Below, one piece after another: positions 15,927 to 22,474 of a DNA stretch of 31,366 nt. The DNA comes from JAPLST01 sp964397565. Its GTDB lineage: Bacteria; Auribacterota; UBA3054; JAPLST01. Both the position numbers and the translations under genes were made by a program. Position 1 is the stretch's first letter. Each line of letters opens with the position of its first letter. The stretch spans positions 1 to 31,366 of the forward strand of contig CAYNJC010000047.1 in the NCBI GenBank assembly GCA_964397565.1, in the 5' to 3' direction. A model generated the notes under the pieces. The model saw nothing but the letters and a program-made list of their open reading frames with translations, did not search any database and was not told the origin of the DNA.

Positions 15927-17564
15927 ATGAAAACACTGCGTGCACATTGGCTCATAATTTTTGTTGTCAGCGCCTGGTTGGCTGGTTGTGCCGCGCCGAC
16001 GCAGGACGAGTCGATTGAGGCAGCCGTCTCCGAACCGCAGGCAGTCGGCGAGGAAACCGGGGGAACGCTGACGGCCGAGGACTTGATGGTGGAAACGCCA
16101 TCGTCTGATGCGGCGCGCGTGGTGGCCAGTGACGAAATGCCGGCAACCTTTGGCGAGGCAGCGGAGTCTCCTGACGAAACGGCGCCGGCGGCAGAGACCG
16201 CCCCGGCCCGGAGCGGTGGAACGGCAACGACGCCACTGGTCAGTCTCACCGCCAGCGGACCGGCGACGGTCAACCAAGATGCAACCTTCGAGGGCACTTT
16301 CACCCTGCACGCGAATCAGAGTGTCGCCCGCGTGGTCGTCCGGCATCGCGTGCCGGAAGGGGTGCAAGTCGTCAAGACCGATCCGGCCGCCGGCGAGGAA
16401 GATGGCTTGCTGGTGTGGCGCTATCCGTGGCTCGAAGCGGGCGAAGAACATACCCTGACCGTCTGGCTGAAAGCCGGCAAGGAAGGCAGTTACGTGCCGT
16501 GTGCCAGTGTCGAGGCGTTGCCGCGCGCGTGTTACACCGTGACGGTCACGCGCGCCGAGATCTCCATCACCAAACAAGGGCCGCGCGAGGCCTTGCTGAA
16601 TGAGATGATTGAGTACACCATTGTGGTGAAGAACACCGGCAACGGCGCGGCCAAGGATGTGGTCGTGTACGATCAGTTGCCGGAAGGCTTCAAGCATGAC
16701 AGCGGTTCGGGCGCACTGACGTTCCAGGTTGGCGATCTGGCGCCCGGCGAGAGCAAGACCATTACGATCAACGTCGAGGCCGCCGCCCGTGGTGAATTTG
16801 TCAACAAAGCCAACGCCGAGGCCAGCAATGCCGACAGTGTTGCGGCCGAAGCGCCCACGGTGGTCATGTACAAAGAATTCAAGGTGTACAAGCGTGGTGA
16901 TGCCGAGCAGTTCCTCAGCAAGCGCGCGACCTATGAGATCATTGTTACGAATCTGGGCGACGTGGTGATCAACGACATGCAGGTCGTGGACATTGCCGCG
17001 CCCGAAACGCAGGTTGTCTCGGCCGAAGACGCCGATACCGTCACCGATGCCAAAGCCGTCTGGACGATTCCCACGCTCGCACCCGGCGCCAGCAAAGTCT
17101 TCGCCGTGCAGGTCACCTCACGCATCGCCGGCACGCACAGCAACCGCGTCAAAGCCATCGCGGATGACATTCTGCGCCAGGCCCAGGCCCCGACCTTGTG
17201 GAAAGGCATGCCGGCCGTGCTGCTCGAAGTCGTGGACACTGAGGATCCGGTCATGGTTGGGGATGAGACTGCCTACGAGATCAAAGTGACGAATCAGGGC
17301 ACCAGTTCTGACCGCAACATCCAGATCATCGCCCGCTTCCCGCGCAACCTCGAGCCGGTGAGCGCGACCGGCGCATCAGCCGGCGCCATCGAAGGTGCCA
17401 ACGTGACCTTCGAGCCATATGACGAACTCAATCCCAAGGAGAGCGTCAGTTACAAGATTCGCGCGAAGGGTATGGTCGAGGGTGACGCGCGCGTCAAAGT
17501 GTATCTGACTTCAGACTTGCTGAAGAAGCCCGTGCCGGAAGAGGAAAGCACCCACGTCTACTAA
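15927..17564 (+). CDS. OmcB-like lipoprotein with DUF11 repeats
   Basis: A 545-residue lipoprotein: signal peptide MKTLRAHWLIIFVVSAWLAG, lipobox LAGC (Cys21), then an acidic, Ala/Glu-rich linker to about residue 90. Four DUF11 ('conserved repeat') domains follow. They are marked by 'YTIVVKNTGNGAAKDVVVYD' with QLPEGF, 'YEIIVTNLGDVVINDMQVVD' and 'YEIKVTNQGTSSDRNIQI', each ending in 'L.PGesk.i.i'. Length and architecture match chlamydial OmcB (about 550 residues), a periplasmic protein that stiffens the outer envelope through disulphides. This protein has very few cysteines, so any structural role must be disulphide-independent. ATG 15927 follows GGAG at seven bases. It has its own strong promoter and is followed by a candidate small RNA gene. 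Confidence 0.85.
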   Translation: MKTLRAHWLIIFVVSAWLAGCAAPTQDESIEAAVSEPQAVGEETGGTLTAEDLMVETPSSDAARVVASDEMPATFGEAAESPDETAPAAETAPARSGGTATTPLVSLTASGPATVNQDATFEGTFTLHANQSVARVVVRHRVPEGVQVVKTDPAAGEEDGLLVWRYPWLEAGEEHTLTVWLKAGKEGSYVPCASVEALPRACYTVTVTRAEISITKQGPREALLNEMIEYTIVVKNTGNGAAKDVVVYDQLPEGFKHDSGSGALTFQVGDLAPGESKTITINVEAAARGEFVNKANAEASNADSVAAEAPTVVMYKEFKVYKRGDAEQFLSKRATYEIIVTNLGDVVINDMQVVDIAAPETQVVSAEDADTVTDAKAVWTIPTLAPGASKVFAVQVTSRIAGTHSNRVKAIADDILRQAQAPTLWKGMPAVLLEVVDTEDPVMVGDETAYEIKVTNQGTSSDRNIQIIARFPRNLEPVSATGASAGAIEGANVTFEPYDELNPKESVSYKIRAKGMVEGDARVKVYLTSDLLKKPVPEEESTHVY

Positions 17565-17604
17565 GAAACATTAGCGAACAAATTTCCCGAATGCTCTTTT
17601 TTCG

Positions 17605-17621
17605 TGTGCACAAAATGCACA
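17605..17621. promoter_or_regulatory. Dyad upstream of sigma54-type promoter, possible enhancer site
   Basis: TGTGCA-CAAAA-TGCACA is a perfect 6-5-6 dyad followed by an A8 tract and further A-rich DNA. Its centre is about 85 bases upstream of the predicted start of the candidate RNA, a normal distance for a sigma54 activator site. It could also form a weak hairpin after the DUF11 gene, but the following run is A, not T. Confidence 0.4.
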
Positions 17622-17671
17622 AAAAAAAGAAAAGCGGATTAGTATTCCTTAGAAACACTGGAATAATCTAA

Positions 17672-17687
17672 TGGCACGCTGATTGCC
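17672..17687 (+). promoter_or_regulatory. Sigma54-type (-24/-12) promoter
   Basis: TGGCACGCTGATTGCC matches the consensus TGGCAC-N5-TTGC at all ten specified bases, with GG (17673-17674) and GC (17685-17686) separated by exactly ten. The predicted start is near 17698, just before a structured, terminator-ended intergenic segment. Confidence 0.55.
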
Positions 17688-17697
17688 TAACAACAAA

Positions 17698-17829
17698 TTA
17701 GTTCTTTGCAATTACAGAGACGGATGCGAACCCGTACCTCCGACAGATGCGACACACGACCTGCAAGCTTAGGCTTGCATCCCTTCCTATCTTTCTGCCC
17801 ACTCAAGGTTCCGTCCGTCTCTTTTTTTG
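17698..17829 (+). ncRNA. Candidate structured small RNA with intrinsic terminator
   Basis: No open frame explains this segment. Its ends pair perfectly: AGAGACGGA (17716-17724) with TCCGTCTCT (17814-17822), continued by GAACC (17728-17732) with GGTTC (17807-17811). The second arm runs into seven T (17822-17828), so the closing helix is also a terminator. Inside, TGCAAGC (17762-17768) and GCTTGCA (17773-17779) make a 7-bp hairpin with loop TTAG. The large opposing internal loops are pyrimidine-rich and contain TACCTCCGA, which matches the anti-Shine-Dalgarno core. The closed stem, open bubble and apical hairpin recall 6S RNA in outline, but the length (about 130) and lack of recognised conserved bases argue against a firm match. 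Sigma70-like hexamers near 17683 and 17708 are an alternative promoter. Confidence 0.55.
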
Positions 17830-17923
17830 TGGTTTCTTATTTCAGCGTAGTTATATATAAAGTATATTGAGTGTAATTAACAAAACACTCTGAAGTAAGC
17901 CAAGGTGGTTTTGAGGCACCGCA

Positions 17924-18556
17924 CTAGCGCGCGTGCGCAGACATTCGCAGCCATGCATGGGCGCGCTGTTCCAGCGCGTGAAAGACGCGGATCGCCGCAT
18001 ACGCATCATTGGCCGCATACAGGATCTGCTTCTCGGACAGCGTGGTCGTGGACCAGTTGGACGTAGTGATGCTCTTGGATTTTGCGAGGCGCTTGTTGAA
18101 GAGCATCGCAATGGCCGCGCGCGCGCCGACGGAATTCTTGTAGCCCAAGTCTTTGAACGTGCGATTCAGATCCACGATGGCGCGTGGGGTGACACCAAAT
18201 CTGTTGCGAATGTGCGTCAGGTCGTTGGTGAGGCCGAAGCCTATTTTCGCAATCACGGACGAGGCCAACACCTGCATGAGTGCGTCATGACATTCGCGCA
18301 GGTGCGCCTGGAAAATGTACGCTTTCTCAAGCGTGGCGAACTGCAAGACATGCGGGCCCTCAGACTTTTGATACTTCATGAAGGTTGGCCGGGCTTCCGT
18401 GTCAAATCCGATGGCCGTATGGCCGGCAAGTTCTGCCAAGGCTGTTCCGGCTTCCTGCACGGTGGCGACCACCACAATATTCTCCATGCCCAGGCCGGCA
18501 AACGGCGCCAAGGCCGTTATCTCTTCCTTGCTGGGTGGCTGAGGAATCTTCGTCAT
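17924..18556 (-). CDS. 3'-5' exonuclease, RNase D-like DEDDy family
   Basis: A 210-residue single-domain exonuclease. All four acidic residues and the Tyr of the DEDDy class are present: GFDTEARP (Asp52, Glu54), FGLTNDLTHI (Asp112) and YAANDAYAAIRVF (Tyr180, Asp184). It would degrade RNA or DNA from the 3' end with two metal ions in the cytoplasm. It lacks the HRDC domains of full RNase D (about 370 residues). ATG 18556 gives MTKIPQPPSKEEI, and 'SKEEI..L' near the N-terminus is typical of this short group. No clear Shine-Dalgarno is seen. It is transcribed alone, toward the candidate small RNA. Confidence 0.88.
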   Translation of the reverse strand: MTKIPQPPSKEEITALAPFAGLGMENIVVVATVQEAGTALAELAGHTAIGFDTEARPTFMKYQKSEGPHVLQFATLEKAYIFQAHLRECHDALMQVLASSVIAKIGFGLTNDLTHIRNRFGVTPRAIVDLNRTFKDLGYKNSVGARAAIAMLFNKRLAKSKSITTSNWSTTTLSEKQILYAANDAYAAIRVFHALEQRAHAWLRMSAHAR

Positions 18557-18643
18557 TGTTTCATGTGGCCGATAGGGTGAGCACAAGCGTCTTTGCGTGC
18601 GGGCCACGCTTGGTCGTTGCGGCAGAAACGGCCCCGCATCGTC

Positions 18644-18793
18644 TCACGCGCGGGCCGAGCCGACATGGCGGTTGTCGGATTCCATCACGGCGGCACGCTG
18701 CTTGTCGCTCATGGCATTCATGCCGCTGTCGGTCAGTATGTCCAGGCAAATGTGACGCGCGCCATTGTGCGTGCCCTTGTGGGTTAAGCGTGT
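18644..18793 (-). pseudogene. Remnant of a tyrosine phenol-lyase/tryptophanase-like gene
   Basis: A minus-strand frame bounded by TGA codons at 18794-18796 and 18644-18646 encodes 49 residues with no start codon at the front. It contains ICLDILTDSGMNAMSDKQRA. This corresponds closely to the conserved N-terminal segment of tyrosine phenol-lyase (IDLLTDSGTNAMSDKQWAG) and, less closely, of tryptophanase. These PLP enzymes are about 460 residues, so only about a tenth of the gene survives. It lies in the gap between the divergent exonuclease and nuclease genes. It is most simply read as a fragment left by deletion of a beta-eliminating lyase gene. Confidence 0.6.
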
Positions 18794-18933
18794 TCATGAA
18801 AGCACACTCGGTGATTTCACGTGCGGTGGATAGTATAGCATATCTGCGTGGCGCCGCACAGCCAACAAGGTCTGCGCGTCGCCGGAGCGAGGTCAGCGCG
18901 GCGTGCTCCCTTTCATTTCGGAGCACTTTTGTG

Positions 18934-18939
18934 TATCAT
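18934..18939 (+). promoter_or_regulatory. -10 box placed for leaderless transcription of the nuclease gene
   Basis: TATCAT ends exactly six bases before ATG 18946, the same geometry as three other genes here. No good -35 is found at 16-18 bases (TTTCAT at 18911-18916 is weak). Confidence 0.4.
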
Positions 18940-18945
18940 AGCTGC

Positions 18946-19803
18946 ATGACAATGAATGCTCCTGTGATAACTGGCCTGCGATCCGCGCTGCTGCTCTGCA
19001 TCCTGAGCGGCTGCCTGCGAGGTGGCGCGGCCGAGCAAATGGTGACCGTGACCAATGCGCGCTACGTTGACCACGCGGCCAATGATGGCGACAGTTTTTG
19101 GGCCCTGATGAACGGGACCACGCAAGCGCTGCGACTGTATTTCGTGGATGCGCCGGAATCGTCGGTCTCGGCACTGACCGTGCGCCGGATACGCGAGCAG
19201 ATGCGCTATTTTGGTCATTCGAACGCCGCCCAGACCGTCACGTGTGGCCTGCGCGCCGCCGCGTTTGCCAGGCAGCAGCTGGCGCAGCCGTTTACGGTGC
19301 AGACCGTGTATGCCAGCGCCCTGGGCAGCACTGCCGGCGGCCGCATCTACGCTTTTGTGACCAGTGCGGATGGCCAGGATGTGGGCGAACTGTTGGTGCG
19401 TAAAGGGCTGGCGCGTGCCTACGGTGTCGGGCGTGCGACGCCGGACAAGGTTGCGCGCGATGAGCGCACGGCGCAATTGCAGGATCTCGAATTGGCGGCC
19501 GCACTCAAACGCGCCGGCGTCTGGCATGGAGCAGATGCGGATCGGATCGCGGCCATGCGCGCGGCCGCGCGGCAGGAAGCGCGCGAATTGCAGGACATTC
19601 AGGCAAGCATGCAGACAAATGGGTCGTGCATCAATTTGAATACCGCCGCGCGCGCTGAACTGCTGCAACTGAAAGGCGTTGGGGAAAAACGCGCCGCAGC
19701 GATCATCACAGCGCGCCCGTATCACTCAGTCAGCAATCTGTTTGCCGTGCCGGGTTTGCCGCGCGCGCTGGTGCAGGAAATCTTGCCGCGCGTGTCCTTG
19801 TAG
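18946..19803 (+). CDS. Secreted thermonuclease-like lipoprotein with helix-hairpin-helix tail
   Basis: A 285-residue protein. The signal peptide ends in lipobox LSGC (Cys23). The staphylococcal-nuclease fold follows: DHAANDGDSFW, LRLYFVDAPES (equivalents of Arg35, Asp40, Glu43 of S. aureus nuclease) and GRIYAFV (Arg87 equivalent), with GELLVRKGLARAYG as in the family. All known catalytic positions are therefore present, predicting Ca2+-dependent cleavage of DNA/RNA outside the cytoplasm. After a helical linker, SCINLNTAARAELLQLKGVG starts a ComEA-type helix-hairpin-helix DNA-binding unit. ATG 18946 is favoured by the -10 box six bases upstream; ATG 18952 is an alternative. Nuclease plus ComEA-like domain suggests extracellular DNA capture or digestion (inference). 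Confidence 0.9.
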   Translation: MTMNAPVITGLRSALLLCILSGCLRGGAAEQMVTVTNARYVDHAANDGDSFWALMNGTTQALRLYFVDAPESSVSALTVRRIREQMRYFGHSNAAQTVTCGLRAAAFARQQLAQPFTVQTVYASALGSTAGGRIYAFVTSADGQDVGELLVRKGLARAYGVGRATPDKVARDERTAQLQDLELAAALKRAGVWHGADADRIAAMRAAARQEARELQDIQASMQTNGSCINLNTAARAELLQLKGVGEKRAAAIITARPYHSVSNLFAVPGLPRALVQEILPRVSL

Positions 19804-19819
19804 CCGCGCGTGGCGTTGG

Positions 19820-20632
19820 TCAGTCTTGGTCGCTATCGTCGTCGGCGTCAGATTCTTTTTCGACTTCCCGGTCGTGATCGGCCATAGCGTCCGCGTCTTC
19901 GGCTTCGGCGGCCCGATCTTCGCGCAGGCTCTCGCGCATCGGCCCGGCATCTTCATCTTCCGCTTGCTTAACTTCTTTGAGCGCGTCGCGCTTGTAGCCG
20001 GCATCCGGCGCTTCCGCTTCTTGCACTTCCTTGAGTGCGTCGCGCTTGTAGCCGGCATCCGGCGCCTCCGCTTCTTGCACTTCCTTGAGTGCGTCGCGCT
20101 TGTAGCCGGCATCGGGCGCCTCGGCTTCATGCACTTCCTTGAGTGCGTCGCGCTTGTAGCCAGCATCGGGCGCCTCGGCTTCATGCACTTCCTTGAGCGC
20201 ATCGCGCTTGTAGCCGGCATCGGGCGCCTCGGCTTCCCTCACTTCCTTGAGCGCGTCGCGCTTGTAGCCGGCATCGGGCGCCTCCGCTTCTTTCACTTCC
20301 CCAAGCTGGTCGCGCTTGTAGGTTGCGTCGTTTTGCTCGGCCGCGGCCACTTCCTTGTGTTCGTCACGCATCGCCTGGGCGTCGTCACGTGTGATCTCTG
20401 CGCCCGCTGTGGCAGGTATGCGGGGAGTGGCGGCAGGCGACTTCTGCAGCACGCGTGTGGCCGTGGTAGCCGCGCCTTGGGCTGTCCGTACGGCGGCTGC
20501 ATCTTGGACTACGCCGGTGGTGCCCGTGTCTTGGATTGCCCCGACGGCGGGCGTGGCGGGCGCAGCCATGCCGGACCGCGCTACACACAAGCCGATCAGC
20601 GCGAGTGTTGCAATCATAAGCGTCATTTTCAT
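19820..20632 (-). CDS. Exported protein with 18-residue charged repeats
   Basis: A 270-residue protein with signal peptide MKMTLMIATLALIGLCVARS, then a low-complexity Ala/Thr region to about residue 85. The mature part contains six near-identical 18-residue units of the form APDAGYKRDALKEVxEAE, flanked by degenerate units (NDATYKRDQLGEV before; EDAGPMRESLRED and DADAMADHDREV after), and ends in an acidic tail. Eighteen residues equal five turns of ideal alpha-helix, but each unit has Pro and Gly, so a string of short helices and turns is more likely than one rod. GGAG lies nine bases before ATG 20632, and a promoter lies just upstream. No family recognised; a periplasmic or surface spacer is a guess. 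Confidence 0.75.
   Translation of the reverse strand: MKMTLMIATLALIGLCVARSGMAAPATPAVGAIQDTGTTGVVQDAAAVRTAQGAATTATRVLQKSPAATPRIPATAGAEITRDDAQAMRDEHKEVAAAEQNDATYKRDQLGEVKEAEAPDAGYKRDALKEVREAEAPDAGYKRDALKEVHEAEAPDAGYKRDALKEVHEAEAPDAGYKRDALKEVQEAEAPDAGYKRDALKEVQEAEAPDAGYKRDALKEVKQAEDEDAGPMRESLREDRAAEAEDADAMADHDREVEKESDADDDSDQD
19966..20340. repeat. 54-bp in-frame tandem repeat
   Basis: The TGTAGCC(G/A)GCATC block recurs every 54 bases (19994, 20048, 20102, 20156, 20210, 20264). Copies differ at only a few positions, which means recent expansion or homogenisation. Unit number is likely to vary between strains. Confidence 0.85.
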
Positions 20633-20704
20633 TGGGGCCAGCTCCTGCAAGGGTGAAACAGGTGCAGGGTGCCACGCGGAAGGCACCGGCATGCCTGTCA
20701 AATT

Positions 20705-20734
20705 AGTATAACGTAAATACAACATGCGGCGCAA
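20705..20734 (-). promoter_or_regulatory. Promoter of the 18-residue-repeat gene
   Basis: On the minus strand, TTGCGC (20729-20734), an 18-base spacer and TATACT (20705-20710) predict a start near 20698 and a leader of about 66 bases before ATG 20632. Confidence 0.5.
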
Positions 20735-20747
20735 GGGCATAAAAAAG

Positions 20748-20824
20748 TGGCGACCCCAAGGGGATTTGAACCCCTGTTCTTGGCTTGAAAAGCCAGTGTC
20801 CTAACCGGACTAGACGATGGGGTC
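20748..20824 (-). tRNA. tRNA-Glu (TTC)
   Basis: The minus strand folds as a full cloverleaf. The acceptor GACCCCA (20818-20824) pairs with TGGGGTC (20752-20758), followed by discriminator G and an encoded CCA (20748-20750). The anticodon loop TTTTCAA gives TTC, and the T-loop is GGTTCAAATCC. A T6 run (20741-20746) just after the CCA may terminate the tRNA transcript. Confidence 0.97.
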
Positions 20825-20846
20825 ACCGAATACTGAAAAAGTATGT

Positions 20847-20922
20847 TGGTGAGCCGTGCAGGGTTCGAACCTGCGACCCTCAGATTAAAAATCTGATGCT
20901 CTACCACCTGAGCTAACGGCCC
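20847..20922 (-). tRNA. tRNA-Lys (TTT)
   Basis: The minus strand folds as a full cloverleaf. The acceptor GGGCCGT (20916-20922) pairs with ACGGCTC (20851-20857, one G-T pair), then discriminator A and encoded CCA. The anticodon stem TCAGA/TCTGA encloses TTTTTAA, anticodon TTT. It lies 22 bases before tRNA-Glu and shares its promoter. Confidence 0.97.
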
Positions 20923-20967
20923 GTGAACGACCCGTGCCATAACTGCAGCAGGCAGCACAGGGGTGCA

Positions 20968-20996
20968 AGTATAGCAAATGGCGGTGGGCCTGTCAA
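20968..20996 (-). promoter_or_regulatory. Promoter of the tRNA-Lys/tRNA-Glu pair
   Basis: On the minus strand, TTGACA (20991-20996), 17 bases and TATACT (20968-20973). It is the same near-consensus pair as for the PEP-CTERM gene. The start is predicted near 20961, about 40 bases before tRNA-Lys. Confidence 0.8.
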
Positions 20997-21061
20997 CCGC
21001 CGGGTGTGGCTGGGCGCACGGCGTAAAAGTTGCAGTGTCGCAGCGGTGCCCAACAAAGAAG

Positions 21062-21567
21062 GTGCAGGACAGAAGAATTTTCCTGCACAGGTTTGCCTCC
21101 CCACCGGTCCCGCCAGCGGCGCATGCGCGTCAACTTTAGCTGATTGCACCCGCATAGCTGCGGGTTTCTCCCAACGCAGACGCGTTCCCGCCCGCGGCAG
21201 CGGCTATAGAGTGGGAGCGGCTGGTGCAGCGTGAATCTGTGATGCCGCTGCGCGCAGCGAAGGGAACGCCGATCGTCCCGCCGTTGACGGGACTCCAAGC
21301 AGCCAGATCGGTTGAAGGTAGCTGCGATCTCCCGATCGCAGCTGCTTGCGCCTGCGCGGGATATGGAAATCCCGCATCCCTTCAGCGGCACGGGCGTGCC
21401 GCGTTCCCCTCGGCGATGCCGACACTGCGCTACGACAGAAGCGTTTGCACCACTAAGTTGACGCGCATGCGCCAACGGCGGGATGGAAGGAGAGATTGGC
21501 AGGCGCGCCGGCGCTGCCTGCCATTACTCTGATTCACCCACGGTCCCGCCAGCGGCGGGTCCGTGGG
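21062..21567. repeat. Cluster of strong palindromes without genes
   Basis: Hairpins read directly: GTGCAGGA/TCCTGCAC (21062-21088), ACCCGCA/TGCGGGT (21148-21165), AGCTGCGATC/GATCGCAGCT with a 4-base loop (21320-21343), GCGGGAT/ATCCCGC (21356-21375), TGGCAGG/CCTGCCA (21497-21523), and a 14-position stem with one T-T mismatch and loop AGC (21537-21567). GCGTTCCC also recurs at 21182 and 21401, with its complement at 21262. No coding frame with family-like content is present. REP/BIME-type repeats or a structured transcript are the main possibilities. Confidence 0.65.
21108..21483. mobile_element. 376-bp segment bounded by inverted repeats (MITE-like)
   Basis: The left end (21108-21139) and right end (21453-21483) are imperfect inverted repeats of 31-32 bases that share an exact 19-base core, GGCGCATGCGCGTCAACTT (left 21118-21136; complement at 21455-21473), plus an outer TCCCGCC. 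No transposase gene and no clear target-site duplication are visible. A 16-base motif, GGTCCCGCCAGCGGCG, occurs at the left end (21106-21121) and again outside the right end (21542-21557). It could be a non-autonomous element or a composite of REP-like modules. Confidence 0.45.
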
Positions 21568-22001
21568 GGTCTTCAGACGCCAGGCACATCGCACGCCACG
21601 CGCTTCAGTGGCAGGTGTAGAGCACTATTGTTCCACCGCAAAACGCAAGCAAGTCCTTGGGTCAGGCCGTTCTATCTCACAATCCTGCAACTATCTTGCC
21701 GTGCGCCCGTGTGGCTTGCGTGGCTGCCGGGCGTGGCTCCAGATCCGGCGACTCATGAAACGTCGTTGTAGTAAGGTTGTATAGATACTGACAGTGGATG
21801 CGTGGTGTGGGTTGGTGAGCGCGGGGCGCAGCGGTACCCCACGGGGGCACGGCATGGTACCCCAGGGCAACGCCCTGGATACTGGCGCATCCCGCACATT
21901 CCCGCCCGGTCGGGGCGGGGGCAATCAACATGGTCGTGTTCACTCAACGTGGTGTGTCGCAGAAACGCCCATCCTACCCGACCAGTGCAATGCGGCCGTG
22001 G
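21568..22001. other. Non-coding stretch with a CCAGGGC hairpin element
   Basis: No credible gene is seen. The notable structure is CCAGGGC-AAC-GCCCTGG (21862-21878), a perfect 7-bp stem, preceded by two GGTACC sites near 21835 and 21857. Plus-strand translation gives 'TPGQRPGYW'. From memory, similar short PGQRPG-like translations recur as spurious ORFs in several bacterial genomes, which suggests a dispersed GC-rich repeat. The remaining bases show nothing I can name. Confidence 0.4.
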
Positions 22002-22030
22002 TTGACCTGTGCGCGCGAGATCAGTAGAAT
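22002..22030 (+). promoter_or_regulatory. Promoter of the YcfL-like lipoprotein gene, leaderless geometry
   Basis: TTGACC (22002-22007), a 17-base spacer and TAGAAT (22025-22030) lie exactly six bases before ATG 22037. Both hexamers match consensus at 5 of 6, so transcription should begin on the ATG itself. Confidence 0.65.
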
Positions 22031-22036
22031 TACTAC

Positions 22037-22465
22037 ATGAGGACGATGATGGCAAAAAAAAAGTACCACGTGGGCGCGCGCGTGGCGCTCGCGGCGCTGG
22101 TCTGCGCCGGGCTGAGCGCCTGCGGTGGCGTGAGCTATGCGCGCCGGATTGATGACGTCGCCGCGCACACCAGCCGCGTCATCGTCACAGAGCGCGGTCT
22201 GCGCAGCAGCATTGCCGCGGCGGTCACCAACATGGAGCGGGCTGAGAACGGCACCCTGACGGGAACAATTGACCTCCGTAACGATGACGACCAGCCCTTG
22301 ACGATCGAGTATCAAGCCCAATTCAGGGATCGCGCCGAAGAGTGTGTCGAGAAGAGTGCCTGGACCATCCTGGCCTTGCCGCCGCAAGGCATCCAGACTG
22401 TGGCGGTTGCATCGCAGGGCACCAACGTCCAAGATTTTATCCTTATGCTCCGCACGCCTGACTGA
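22037..22465 (+). CDS. YcfL-like (DUF1425) lipoprotein
   Basis: A 142-residue lipoprotein with a basic N-terminus (MAKKK), hydrophobic core and lipobox LSAC. The mature part predicts a single beta-sandwich: GTLTGTIDLRNDDDQPLTIE, then a strand ending in a short insert with one Cys, then ALPPQGIQTVAV. This pattern ('l.v.v.vrN.td.....ey...w.d......' then a Pro-rich turn) resembles YcfL/DUF1425 periplasmic proteins, some of which are encoded beside LpoB. ATG 22037 is chosen because the promoter's predicted start coincides with it. ATG 22049, six bases after GAGG, is a reasonable internal alternative giving MAKKKYHVG. Family placement is moderate. Confidence 0.75.
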   Translation: MRTMMAKKKYHVGARVALAALVCAGLSACGGVSYARRIDDVAAHTSRVIVTERGLRSSIAAAVTNMERAENGTLTGTIDLRNDDDQPLTIEYQAQFRDRAEECVEKSAWTILALPPQGIQTVAVASQGTNVQDFILMLRTPD

Positions 22466-22474
22466 GATTTCCAC

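Noticed and set aside
17698..17829. Signal recognition particle RNA or bona fide 6S RNA
   Set aside because: No GGAA-type apical domain of SRP RNA is present, and the segment is shorter than usual 6S RNA with no recognised conserved bubble sequence; only the outline is similar.
18593..18787. A 64-codon plus-strand ORF
   Set aside because: Overlaps the lyase remnant in antisense, has no ribosome site and no family-like features.
19966..20340. CRISPR array
   Set aside because: The 54-bp units are contiguous and in frame with a secreted protein; there are no unique spacers and no cas genes.
21062..21567. Integron attC array
   Set aside because: The palindromes lack paired RYYYAAC/GTTRRRY core sites, and there is no integrase or cassette gene.
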